64,000 nucleotides of DNA from NCBI RefSeq assembly GCF_900111005.1, contig NZ_FOFV01000020.1:1-64000 (forward strand), read 5' to 3'. A model generated the notes under the pieces. It made no database searches. It was not told the origin of the DNA and was given only the letters and a program-made list of their open reading frames with translations. This DNA is from Lentzea albida (lineage in GTDB: Bacteria > Actinomycetota > Actinomycetes > Mycobacteriales > Pseudonocardiaceae). The translations under genes were made by a program, and so were the position numbers. Positions 26,695 through 34,781 of this stretch are shown here, piece by piece (position 1 is the first letter of the stretch; every line of letters begins with the position of its first letter).

Positions 26695-28428
26695 CTACCA
26701 GGAACGCAGCGTCGCGATCCGTTCCTCGAGCTGCTCGATGGTGGCCATCGCCGTGGGCGGGCCGCCGCAGTACTCGCGCAGCTGGTTGTGGATCTTGCCG
26801 TGCGGCTTCTTCGTGCGGTGGTGGTGCATCGCGACGAGGGTGTTGAGCTCCTTGCGCAGCGACGTGAGACGTTCCTGCACGCCCACGGGCCGTGCCTCGC
26901 GCACGGGGGCCTCGGGCTTGGGGCGCTTGGCCGCGAGCGCCATCTGCTCCTCCTGCCGCTGCAGCAGCAGGGTGCGCACCTGGTCGGGTTCGAGCAGACC
27001 GGGCAGGCCGAGGTACTCCTGCTCCTCCTCCGAACCCGCGTGGGTCGGCGCGCCGAACGACGAGCCGTCGTAGATGACCTGGTCGAGCTCGGCGGTGGTG
27101 CCCAGGGCCGTGAAGGCGCGTTCGTCCTCGCCCGGTTCGTCCTTGGCCTGGTTCGCCGCGGCCATGAGCTCGTCGTCCCAGCCGTCCTTCTCGCGGTGCG
27201 GCTTGCCCAGGACGTGGTCGCGCTCCGCCTCCAGCTCCGACGCGAGCTGCAGCAGCACCGGCACCGACGGCAGGAACACCGTCGCGGTCTCGCCGGGCTT
27301 CCGGTTGCGCACGAAGCGGCCGATGGCCTGGGCGAAGAACAGCGGGGTCGACGACGACGTCGCATACACGCCGACGGCGAGGCGCGGCACGTCGACGCCC
27401 TCGGACACCATGCGGACCGCGATCATCCAGCGCTCGTTCGTCGCGGAGAACTCGGCGATCCTGCCGGACGCCTTCGGGTCGTCGGACAGAACGAGCGTGG
27501 GGACCTGGCCCGTGACGCGTTCGAGCACCTGCGCGTAGGCCTTGGCGACGGTCTGGTCGGTCGCGATCACCAGCCCGCCCGCGTCCGGCAGGCCGTTCTG
27601 GCGCTTCTGCGTCAGCCGCTGGTCGGCGGCGCGCAGCACCGAGGCCATCCAGTCGCCGGCCGGGTCGAGGGCCGTGCGCCACGCCCGCGCGGTCTGCTCC
27701 TGCGTCAGCGGCTCGCCCAGCCGTGCGGTGTACTCCTCGCCCGCGCTGGTCCGCCACGAAGCCTCGCCCGAGTACGCCAGGAACAGCACGGGCCGGACGA
27801 CGCCGTCGCGCAGCGCGTCGGAGTAGCCGTAGGTGTGGTCCGCCTTCGACGTCTTGAAGCCGCCGTTGCTCTCCTCGTACTGCACGAACGGGATCGGCGA
27901 GTCGTCGGACCGGAACGGCGTGCCGGTGAGGCACAGGCGGCGCACGGCGGGCGTGAAGGCCTCGCGGATCGCGTCACCCCACGACTTCGCGTCACCGCCG
28001 TGGTGGATCTCGTCCAGCAGCACGAGCGTCTTGCGGTTCTCGGTGCGCACGCGGTGCAGCGTCGGGTGGGCGGCGACCTGTGCGTACGTGACCGCGACAC
28101 CGTGGTAGTCGCGGGAGGTCATCGCGTTGGTGTTGCGGAAGTTCGAGTCGATGTGGATGCCCTGCTCGGCGGCGGCCTTCGCCCACTGGTGCTTGAGGTG
28201 CTCCGTGGGCGTGACGATCGTGACGGCCTCGATCGTCCGGTCGGCCAGCAGTTCGGCGGCGACGCGGAGCCCGAAGGTCGTCTTGCCCGCTCCGGGCGTC
28301 GCGACGGCGAGGAAGTCCTGAGGCTTGGCGGCGAGGTACTTGGTCAGCGCGCGGCGCTGCCAGGCTCGCAGCGGTCGCATCGCGGCCGGCGTTGCTGCTG
28401 GCGCTGTCACAGGCGTGTTTCTCCTCAT
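26695..28428 (-). CDS. DEAD/DEAH-box superfamily 2 helicase
   Basis: A 577-residue SF2 helicase. Motif I is ATPGAGKTT (about 43-51), motif II is LLDEIHHGG, motif III is LTGTPFRSD, and the C-terminal RecA lobe contains SEGVDVPRLAVGVYA and the arginine-finger motif QAIGRFVRN (motif VI). An unusual tail of about 150 residues rich in Glu and Gln follows. The arrangement resembles the actinobacterial sigA-sigB-region helicase family and restriction-type helicases; the role is probably DNA repair, but no partner nuclease is present. ATG 28428 has no ribosome-binding site. GTG 28410 lies 10 bases after AGGAG and is a serious alternative start. Confidence 0.9.
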   Translation of the reverse strand: MRRNTPVTAPAATPAAMRPLRAWQRRALTKYLAAKPQDFLAVATPGAGKTTFGLRVAAELLADRTIEAVTIVTPTEHLKHQWAKAAAEQGIHIDSNFRNTNAMTSRDYHGVAVTYAQVAAHPTLHRVRTENRKTLVLLDEIHHGGDAKSWGDAIREAFTPAVRRLCLTGTPFRSDDSPIPFVQYEESNGGFKTSKADHTYGYSDALRDGVVRPVLFLAYSGEASWRTSAGEEYTARLGEPLTQEQTARAWRTALDPAGDWMASVLRAADQRLTQKRQNGLPDAGGLVIATDQTVAKAYAQVLERVTGQVPTLVLSDDPKASGRIAEFSATNERWMIAVRMVSEGVDVPRLAVGVYATSSSTPLFFAQAIGRFVRNRKPGETATVFLPSVPVLLQLASELEAERDHVLGKPHREKDGWDDELMAAANQAKDEPGEDERAFTALGTTAELDQVIYDGSSFGAPTHAGSEEEQEYLGLPGLLEPDQVRTLLLQRQEEQMALAAKRPKPEAPVREARPVGVQERLTSLRKELNTLVAMHHHRTKKPHGKIHNQLREYCGGPPTAMATIEQLEERIATLRSW

Positions 28429-28548
28429 TTGTGCAGGTCAGACATAGCAATACCCTCAGGCGGACGAGGGCCGAGGGCACCGCGACTCTACCTGTTCCGG
28501 GCGTCGATGCCGCGAAACGTGGCGGTATGCACCATGCTTGTCACTGCG

Positions 28549-29661
28549 ATGGGTTCGCCTTCCGACAACGACGCACCACGCAGGTCCGGCCGCAAGGGGC
28601 CGCTGCGTCTACTCGCGCGCACGCTGTCGAAGGCGTGGCAGGGCAACATCTTCTCAGAAGCGGCCGAGGCCGCGTTCTGGCAGACGCTGTCGTTCCCGCC
28701 ACTGCTGCTCGGCGTGCTCGGCTCGATGGGCTGGATCGGCACGTGGTTCGGCCCGGAGATCGTCCTGTCCGTCCAGGAGAAGATCATCGGGTTCACCCGG
28801 ACGATCTTCAGCGCGGACGTCGTCAACGGCGTGATCGCGCCGACGGTCGCGGAGATCCTCTCCACCGGCAAGGGCGAGATCGTGTCGATCGGCTTTCTGA
28901 TCTCGCTGTGGGCGGGCTCGTCGGCCATGTCGTCGTTCGTCGACGCGATCACGGTCGCCCACGGCCAGTACGGCGTGCGCAACGAGCTGTGGCAGCGCAT
29001 CTTCGCCCTGCTGCTCTACATGGTGTCGCTGGTCGCACTGGTGGTCGGCCTGCCGGTCCTGGCGCTCGGCCCGGACGTCCTGCCGCAGTTCTTCCCCACG
29101 ACCTGGCAGCCGTACATCGAGACGTGGGTCGGGCGTTTCTACTACCCCGGCGTCGGACTGCTGCTCGTGCTGTCGCTGTCGCTGCTCTACAAGGTCGCCC
29201 TGCCGCGCAGGCTGCCCTACCACCGCGTCCTGCCGGGCGCGTTCCTCGCGATGGCCGTGTTCATCCTGTCGTCCATCGGCCTGCGCCTGTACATCCAGTG
29301 GATCACCACCACCGGCTACACCTACGGCGCGCTCGCGACGCCGATCGCGTTCCTGCTGTTCGTGTTCTTCATCGGCCTGGCGATCACGATCGGCGCGTAC
29401 TTCAACAGCGCCGTCCAGGACATGTGGCCCGCCCGCATGACCCGCCGCCAGCGCCGCCGCTGGCGCAGGCTCGAGATGGAGCGCGCCGCGTCCCGCATCC
29501 GCGAGGAGGCCGCGCAGCCGCGCGAGACGTCCGAAGAGACGTCACAGCGGGAGCCGAACAACGGCTACTCGGCGCCGTCCCCCGCGGACACGCAGCTCAC
29601 GACGCCGCTGCGGATCCAGGACCAGCGCCCGCACTCGGAAGAGGAGAAGCAGCGGGGGTAG
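28549..29661 (+). CDS. YihY/BrkB-family membrane protein
   Basis: A 370-residue integral membrane protein of the YihY (formerly tRNA-processing RNase BN) family, with about six transmembrane helices between residues 45 and 305 and the family pattern AEAAFWQTLSFPPLLLGVLG near the N-terminus. The C-terminal 70 residues are cytosolic, basic then acidic and Pro/Gln-rich. Function unknown; the name RNase BN for this family is historical and incorrect. The start is uncertain: ATG 28549 and ATG 28534 are in frame and neither has a clear ribosome-binding site. In M. tuberculosis the homologue (Rv2707) is next to the DUF3039 gene; here the 14-kb RHS locus lies between them. Confidence 0.85.
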   Translation: MGSPSDNDAPRRSGRKGPLRLLARTLSKAWQGNIFSEAAEAAFWQTLSFPPLLLGVLGSMGWIGTWFGPEIVLSVQEKIIGFTRTIFSADVVNGVIAPTVAEILSTGKGEIVSIGFLISLWAGSSAMSSFVDAITVAHGQYGVRNELWQRIFALLLYMVSLVALVVGLPVLALGPDVLPQFFPTTWQPYIETWVGRFYYPGVGLLLVLSLSLLYKVALPRRLPYHRVLPGAFLAMAVFILSSIGLRLYIQWITTTGYTYGALATPIAFLLFVFFIGLAITIGAYFNSAVQDMWPARMTRRQRRRWRRLEMERAASRIREEAAQPRETSEETSQREPNNGYSAPSPADTQLTTPLRIQDQRPHSEEEKQRG

Positions 29662-29697
29662 CCGGAGCCACCCCCGCTGGTCACCGCTCGCGATGCG

Positions 29698-32600
29698 TCA
29701 GCTCGGGTTGACCGGCGTCGCCCACCGCTGGTTCGGACCGCCGTGGCAGTCACCGATGATGATCTGCGTCCCGTCATCCGGCAACGCACCGAAGACGTCG
29801 AGACACCTGTTCGACATCGGGTTCACGATCGTGCCATCGTGGCGCGCGGACCAGATCTGCCCGCCGTCACCCCGGCAGCCCGCCAGGACGGTCAGCGCCG
29901 CGTTGGCCGTGCTCTGGATGTCGAGGCACGAGCCCAGCGCCCTCAGGGTGCCGTCACCGGTGGACCACCAGTTGTGCGCGGACGAGCCCACACACGTGTG
30001 CAGGTTGACCTTGCCGCTGGTGGTGCCTCCGAACACGTCGACGCACTTCGTCGCGAGACCCACGACCTGGCCCACCGAGACGACCTGCGAGCTCAGCCGG
30101 AAGCTCTGCGCAGGGGTGCCGTTGCAGGTGGAGATCAGCAGCGGTGCGAACTCCCCGCCCGCCGACGCCAGGCAGCGGCCGGTCAACGGGTTGACCAGCG
30201 TGCCCTCCTGCTGGGCGAGCCACTGCTGGTGCTGCGAGCCGTTGCAGTCCGCGACGTTCACGGCGCTGCCCTCGCCCGGGGTGTTCGAGGCGATGTTGAG
30301 GCACTTGCCGGAGCCCCGCACGGTGCCGTCGCCGGTCATGACCCAGGACTGGTTCAGCCCGCCGTGGCACGGGTGGACACCGATCCTGTTCTGCGTCACG
30401 TCGGAGTTGAAGATGTCGATGCACTTGCCGACCGGCGCGACGATCTGACCGACCCTGCCGCCGTTGGCCTCGGGCACGACCCAGGTCTGGGACGCGTCAC
30501 CGAGGTTGCAGGCACGCAGTTCGAGCCGGGCCAGATCGGTGTTGGACCGGGGCGTGAGGCACCGCCCGGACTGCCGGTGGACCAGCCGGTTGTCGCCCCG
30601 CAGCGTCCACTGCTGGAAGTCGTCACCCGCGCAGCCGCCGAGAACCGCCTCGGTGCCGTCGGTGGTGCCGGCCGCCCGCAGGCACCTGCCGCCCGCGAGG
30701 ACCAGACCGCCGTGCATCGTCCACACCTGGGCGAAGCCGCCGTGGCAGGTGAACAGCTCGACGACCGACTGGTTGGGATCGGCGTTGAACATGTCGAGGC
30801 ACCGGCCACCGGAGTTCTTCACCACACCCGACAGCACCGGCGTGTCCCGCTTGATCCGCACGTTGCGGAAGCGCACCGGGTCACCGGTGTTGTCGTTCTG
30901 CAGGCCGATGAACGTGTTCCTGCTCGCCGCCGTCGCGTCCGAGAAGCCGTGCTCGTTCACCAGGGTGTCGTTGAGGTACACCGTGACGGTGTTCCAGCGG
31001 AACACGAACTTGAAGGTGTTCCACTGGTTGACCGGCTTGACGGCCGTGGTCGTCAACGGCGGCTTGATCCCGACGACGCCACCGGTCTGCATCGTGCCCG
31101 TCGCGCCCGTGGGCCCGATGTTGATCTCGTACCCGCTCTGGCCGGGGGCCGCGGCGTTGGTGCCGGGGTTGGTGATGCCGACGAACACGCCGGAGTCGGA
31201 GTTGTTCGTGGTCGCCTTCCAGTCGACCTTCAGCGTGTAGTCGCTGTTGTAGGTGTGCGCCGTGTACCAGTTGACGTCGCTGGTGTTGGCGGTGACCGCC
31301 TCGCACCTGTCCGCCGTCATCTTGGTGCCGGTGGACCGCCAGCCCGCGAGGTCGGACTCGGACCGCCCGTCGAGGATGCTGGTGAAGCCCGGCTCGTCCG
31401 CCGCGGTGACGCAGGTGTCCGATGCCGGGCCGGTGACCTTCGCGCTGCCGACGAAGTAGCCGGTGACGTCGGCGCTGAGCTTCGTCTGCCCGCGTTCGTT
31501 GCGGACGCGGACCTCACCGCTGCTCCCGAGCGGCACGAGCGCGAGCCCGGAGGCGGGTTCCGCCTTGCGCGTGCTCACCTGGCTCGCCGGAAGCCAGCCG
31601 ACCTCCTTCGACACCGCGCTGAGCTCGGTGCCGAGGTTGTCGTCGCGACCGGTCAGCACCATGGCCGCCGTCGTCGCCGAGTCCGGGATCCCCGCGGTGC
31701 CGGTCACCTGGAACGCGGCGCTCTGCCCGTGCCCGATCAACGCCTTGGGCACGCCGTTGCCGGTGGCCGTGTCCGCGACACGGCCGACATCGCCGAACGG
31801 AACGTACCGGGCGCCGGAGTCGCCGTCGGCGAACCAGCCGACGACGTCCAGCGCGGCGCCGGCGGTGTAGCCGCTGCTCGTGTTGGTGAGCCGGATCTTG
31901 CCGTCCGCGCCGATCGGGACGACGACGAGGTTGCTCCGCCGTTCACCGGGGCCGAGCACCAGCGACGTCGTCACCGGAACGGACGTCCCACCGGCGTGCA
32001 CGACCAGGAACTGCACCTGCGTGGCCTCGAACCCGGTGAGGTTCACGACAACCGAGGTCGCGGTGGTCGGGACCTGGCCGACACCGCGGACCGGGACGTC
32101 CACGGTCTTCTCGGTGTCGTTGGCACCGATGAGGGGCGTCTTGCGGGTGCTTCCACCGGTCACGACCGGGAAGCCGCGCGTGTCGAGCACCCTGGCGGGC
32201 TCCTTCAGCGCCGTGAACGTGCTCACGCCGTTCGGGTGGAAGTAGCCGAGCCGTTCGACCACGACGACGACCGGGCCGTTGCCGCGGTTGCGCATTTTGA
32301 TCGACCGGGCGCCGTCGAGCGGGGCGAAGAGCGTCATCGTCGTCCACGTCCACGAGTTCTCGCCGCGCCCGTAGATCGTGGGCACCTTGCCGCCGAGCAC
32401 CGCCGGGTCGCCCTGCGCGATCTCGAGGCCGAACTCGCCGATGCTGTCCTGGTTCGCCCTCACCGACACCGTGATCGCGACCGCGGTCGACTCGCTCGGC
32501 AGCGAGGAGAACGGGATCGTCCTGGTCTCACCGGCCGCGAAGACCTGGCCGGCGACCGTGCGCGTCGGTACCGGGTCGGCCGTGTACTTGGAGCCTGCGG

Positions 32601-34203
32601 GGGCTGTGGGCACGTTGGTCGCCGCACCGACGTTGAGCACGCCGCTGCCCCACGTGTTCGGGTCGGCGTTGGCCGGGCGCACCGCCCTGCCCTGCAGGGC
32701 GGACTGGAGCTGCGTCGCGTCGAGCGCGGGGTTCGCGGACTTGAGCAGCGCCGCCGCGCCGGCGACGTGCGCGGTCGCCGCCGAGGTGCCCCGGAAGTCC
32801 GGGGCGGGCCACATCGACGTGCTCGTCCGGTCGAAGCCGATGATGTCGGGCTTGGTCCTGCCGTCGATCGTCGGGCCGCGGCCGCTGAAGTCCTCGACCT
32901 GGCCGCTGCCGGGCTGGGTGGCGCCGACCGCGAGCACGTGCGGGGACGTGGCCGGCTCGGTGATGCTGCCCGCCTCGGTCCAGTACTGGATCTGCTCCGG
33001 ACCCGCCACGAACAGCTCGAACGGCGTGGTGAACCGGGCGTTGTTGTTCTTGACGTAGACGTAGAACGGCCGGCTCGACGCGGCGGTGTTGCTGATCTGC
33101 ACCTCTTCGGTCGGTGAGAGCCCGCCCTGCGCGTCCTTCTGCGACCGCAGCGACACCTTCCTGGGTGCGGGTGCGTTGGGCGCGTCCGGCGCGATCATCT
33201 GGTCCATGACGTAGAGGTCGAGGTCCTCGTTCGTCGTCGGCCAGGCGTCCCAGCGGATGCTGATCGTCGCGGACTGGTTCGCGCTGAGGATGATCTGGTT
33301 GAACTGGGTGTCGTTGCGGAACTTGACCCACCTGGTGTCGCCGGTGACGACCGGCGTGCCCGCGAAGTGCGTGCGGGCCAGGTTGCCCGCGGCGACGTTC
33401 CACAGCACGCCCTTGGCGCGGCTGCGCTTGACCACGTCCGCGGGGCTGTCCTGCGGGCCGCTGCCGTCGCCGCGGCCACCGGACGGGCTGAGGAAGCCGA
33501 CCGCCGAGGAGATGATCTTGACGCCCTGCTGGTCCATCCAGTCCGCCGCGGCGGAGAAGCTCACGCTGTCCTCGACGCACGCGAGGTAGAGCTCGGCACC
33601 GGGTGCCATGTCGTGCACGGTCTCGGCGACGTTCGTGCCGTGCACGGACTTCGTGGTCGCGTCGAGGCAGCCCGCGTCCCGGTAGGCCAGCTGCGGGCCG
33701 GTCGCCGGCAGCTCACCCGCCGCCTGGGACGCGGCCAGGTCGCCGAAACCGACGTCGATGATGCCGACCTTGACGCCGGCGCCCGTCTTGCCGGCGGAGA
33801 TCCACTCGTTCGCGCGCGACGGCACCACACCCTCGGACGTGACACCCATCGGCACCGCCCGGTCGGGCAGCCGGACCTCGGTCACGCCGGCCTGGCTCGC
33901 CACGACGTCGAGCTTGTCCTGCGGCACGACCGCCTTGACCCGCCCCGCGTCGGCGTCGGCCACCACGCCGCCGGCCTTCGCGACGGCGGCCCGCAGCGAC
34001 GACTCCTGCGCGCCCTCGACGTAGACGATCATGCGGCCCTGGGCGTCCTTGGCGACGTCCTGGCTCCCGACGACGTGCCTCGCAGAGTTGACGACGTCCG
34101 GTCTGGCGCCGTTGCCGGGGGCCGCCTGCACGGGCGAGACCGCCCCGGCGACTCCCAGCGTGAGGCACGCGGCCGCGACGGCCACGCGTCTGGTTCTTCT
34201 CAT
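29698..34203 (-). CDS. Secreted subtilase with DUF1080-type and ricin-B repeat domains
   Basis: A 1501-residue exported protein. Residues 1-27 are a Sec signal peptide ending VQAAPG. The S8 subtilase domain (about 130-540) has a complete triad: Asp150 (GIIDVGFGD), His188 (VHGTNVAETV) and Ser473 (FRGTSAATAHVAG), plus the oxyanion Asn near 272 (WNVAAGNLA). Residues about 640-930 hold two related beta domains (one with ARVLDTRGFP). Residues about 939-1120 match the 3-keto-disaccharide hydrolase (DUF1080) jelly roll. The rest, to 1501, has nine QxW-type repeats (QVW, QQW, QTW, QSW, QQW, QSF, HNW, QIW, QRW), i.e. three ricin-B beta-trefoils. Its ATG overlaps the stop of the SUKH immunity-like gene by 4 bases, so it belongs to the RHS operon. 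Likely a secreted, glycan-binding protease; substrate unknown. Confidence 0.9.
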   Translation of the reverse strand: MRRTRRVAVAAACLTLGVAGAVSPVQAAPGNGARPDVVNSARHVVGSQDVAKDAQGRMIVYVEGAQESSLRAAVAKAGGVVADADAGRVKAVVPQDKLDVVASQAGVTEVRLPDRAVPMGVTSEGVVPSRANEWISAGKTGAGVKVGIIDVGFGDLAASQAAGELPATGPQLAYRDAGCLDATTKSVHGTNVAETVHDMAPGAELYLACVEDSVSFSAAADWMDQQGVKIISSAVGFLSPSGGRGDGSGPQDSPADVVKRSRAKGVLWNVAAGNLARTHFAGTPVVTGDTRWVKFRNDTQFNQIILSANQSATISIRWDAWPTTNEDLDLYVMDQMIAPDAPNAPAPRKVSLRSQKDAQGGLSPTEEVQISNTAASSRPFYVYVKNNNARFTTPFELFVAGPEQIQYWTEAGSITEPATSPHVLAVGATQPGSGQVEDFSGRGPTIDGRTKPDIIGFDRTSTSMWPAPDFRGTSAATAHVAGAAALLKSANPALDATQLQSALQGRAVRPANADPNTWGSGVLNVGAATNVPTAPAGSKYTADPVPTRTVAGQVFAAGETRTIPFSSLPSESTAVAITVSVRANQDSIGEFGLEIAQGDPAVLGGKVPTIYGRGENSWTWTTMTLFAPLDGARSIKMRNRGNGPVVVVVERLGYFHPNGVSTFTALKEPARVLDTRGFPVVTGGSTRKTPLIGANDTEKTVDVPVRGVGQVPTTATSVVVNLTGFEATQVQFLVVHAGGTSVPVTTSLVLGPGERRSNLVVVPIGADGKIRLTNTSSGYTAGAALDVVGWFADGDSGARYVPFGDVGRVADTATGNGVPKALIGHGQSAAFQVTGTAGIPDSATTAAMVLTGRDDNLGTELSAVSKEVGWLPASQVSTRKAEPASGLALVPLGSSGEVRVRNERGQTKLSADVTGYFVGSAKVTGPASDTCVTAADEPGFTSILDGRSESDLAGWRSTGTKMTADRCEAVTANTSDVNWYTAHTYNSDYTLKVDWKATTNNSDSGVFVGITNPGTNAAAPGQSGYEINIGPTGATGTMQTGGVVGIKPPLTTTAVKPVNQWNTFKFVFRWNTVTVYLNDTLVNEHGFSDATAASRNTFIGLQNDNTGDPVRFRNVRIKRDTPVLSGVVKNSGGRCLDMFNADPNQSVVELFTCHGGFAQVWTMHGGLVLAGGRCLRAAGTTDGTEAVLGGCAGDDFQQWTLRGDNRLVHRQSGRCLTPRSNTDLARLELRACNLGDASQTWVVPEANGGRVGQIVAPVGKCIDIFNSDVTQNRIGVHPCHGGLNQSWVMTGDGTVRGSGKCLNIASNTPGEGSAVNVADCNGSQHQQWLAQQEGTLVNPLTGRCLASAGGEFAPLLISTCNGTPAQSFRLSSQVVSVGQVVGLATKCVDVFGGTTSGKVNLHTCVGSSAHNWWSTGDGTLRALGSCLDIQSTANAALTVLAGCRGDGGQIWSARHDGTIVNPMSNRCLDVFGALPDDGTQIIIGDCHGGPNQRWATPVNPS

Positions 34204-34781
34204 TCTCGGTTCCCCTCAGGTCCGGCCGTCTCCGGCCGGTTCGACCATGCCTCAGTCACTTTTCCGGGCTGCGCGTAGAACGTCAGCGGATCCTCTGGTT
34301 CGAATTCGAACAGTTCACTCCGAAGACTCCCCGAAAACAACTCGGCGAGGTAGTCCGAAGCAGTTCCCTCAAACTCTTCCCACCGGAGGAATTGCTCGTC
34401 GCAGGCGACGATCGTCCAATCATCCGGGCCGCCTCGGTCGGTGCGCCAGAACACCGTGCAGGCATCGCCCGCGTAGGCCCACGGGATCAAACCCCCGGAC
34501 ACGGGGAAGAGCGCGTGCGGCAGCGTCTCCCTGAGCCTCCCAACCTCCAGCGTGTCCTCGGACTCCATGACGTAGGAGCTGAAGGACGACTCGTTCTGCG
34601 CTGGCGCGAGCATGAAGACGTAGTGGTGGAAGACCCCGCTGCCGAATGTCGACGCGATCTCCTTGAAGTCACTCGGGAAAGCGAACCCGAGGCGCCCCTC
34701 GACCATCTCCCACGAAAGTGTGGTCAGATTCTGGGACGGTCTGCGGAACAGGGTTCGCAGCCTTTCAGCACTTGGGAGCAT
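34200..34781 (-). CDS. SUKH/SMI1-KNR4 family immunity-like protein
   Basis: A 193-residue cytosolic protein with the SUKH fold pattern: LGFAFPSDFKEIASTFGSGVF (about 32-52), a central PWAYAGDACTVFWRTD and a final DYLAELFSGSL. SUKH proteins are the commonest immunity proteins for nuclease-type polymorphic toxins. The ATG at 34781 was chosen because GGGAAG precedes it and it begins 17 bases inside the toxin gene's end. The longer upstream start lies further inside the toxin frame. Its stop overlaps the subtilase start (ATGA). Base composition is visibly more A+T-rich than in neighbouring genes, as is common for exchanged toxin-immunity modules. It presumably neutralises the RHS nuclease domain. 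Confidence 0.88.
   Translation of the reverse strand: MLPSAERLRTLFRRPSQNLTTLSWEMVEGRLGFAFPSDFKEIASTFGSGVFHHYVFMLAPAQNESSFSSYVMESEDTLEVGRLRETLPHALFPVSGGLIPWAYAGDACTVFWRTDRGGPDDWTIVACDEQFLRWEEFEGTASDYLAELFSGSLRSELFEFEPEDPLTFYAQPGKVTEAWSNRPETAGPEGNRE

Noticed and set aside
26788-28548. Very long frame running through the helicase complement into the YihY gene.
   Set aside because: Only the part after 28549 resembles a real protein; the rest is antisense to the helicase. The true YihY start is within 28530-28550.
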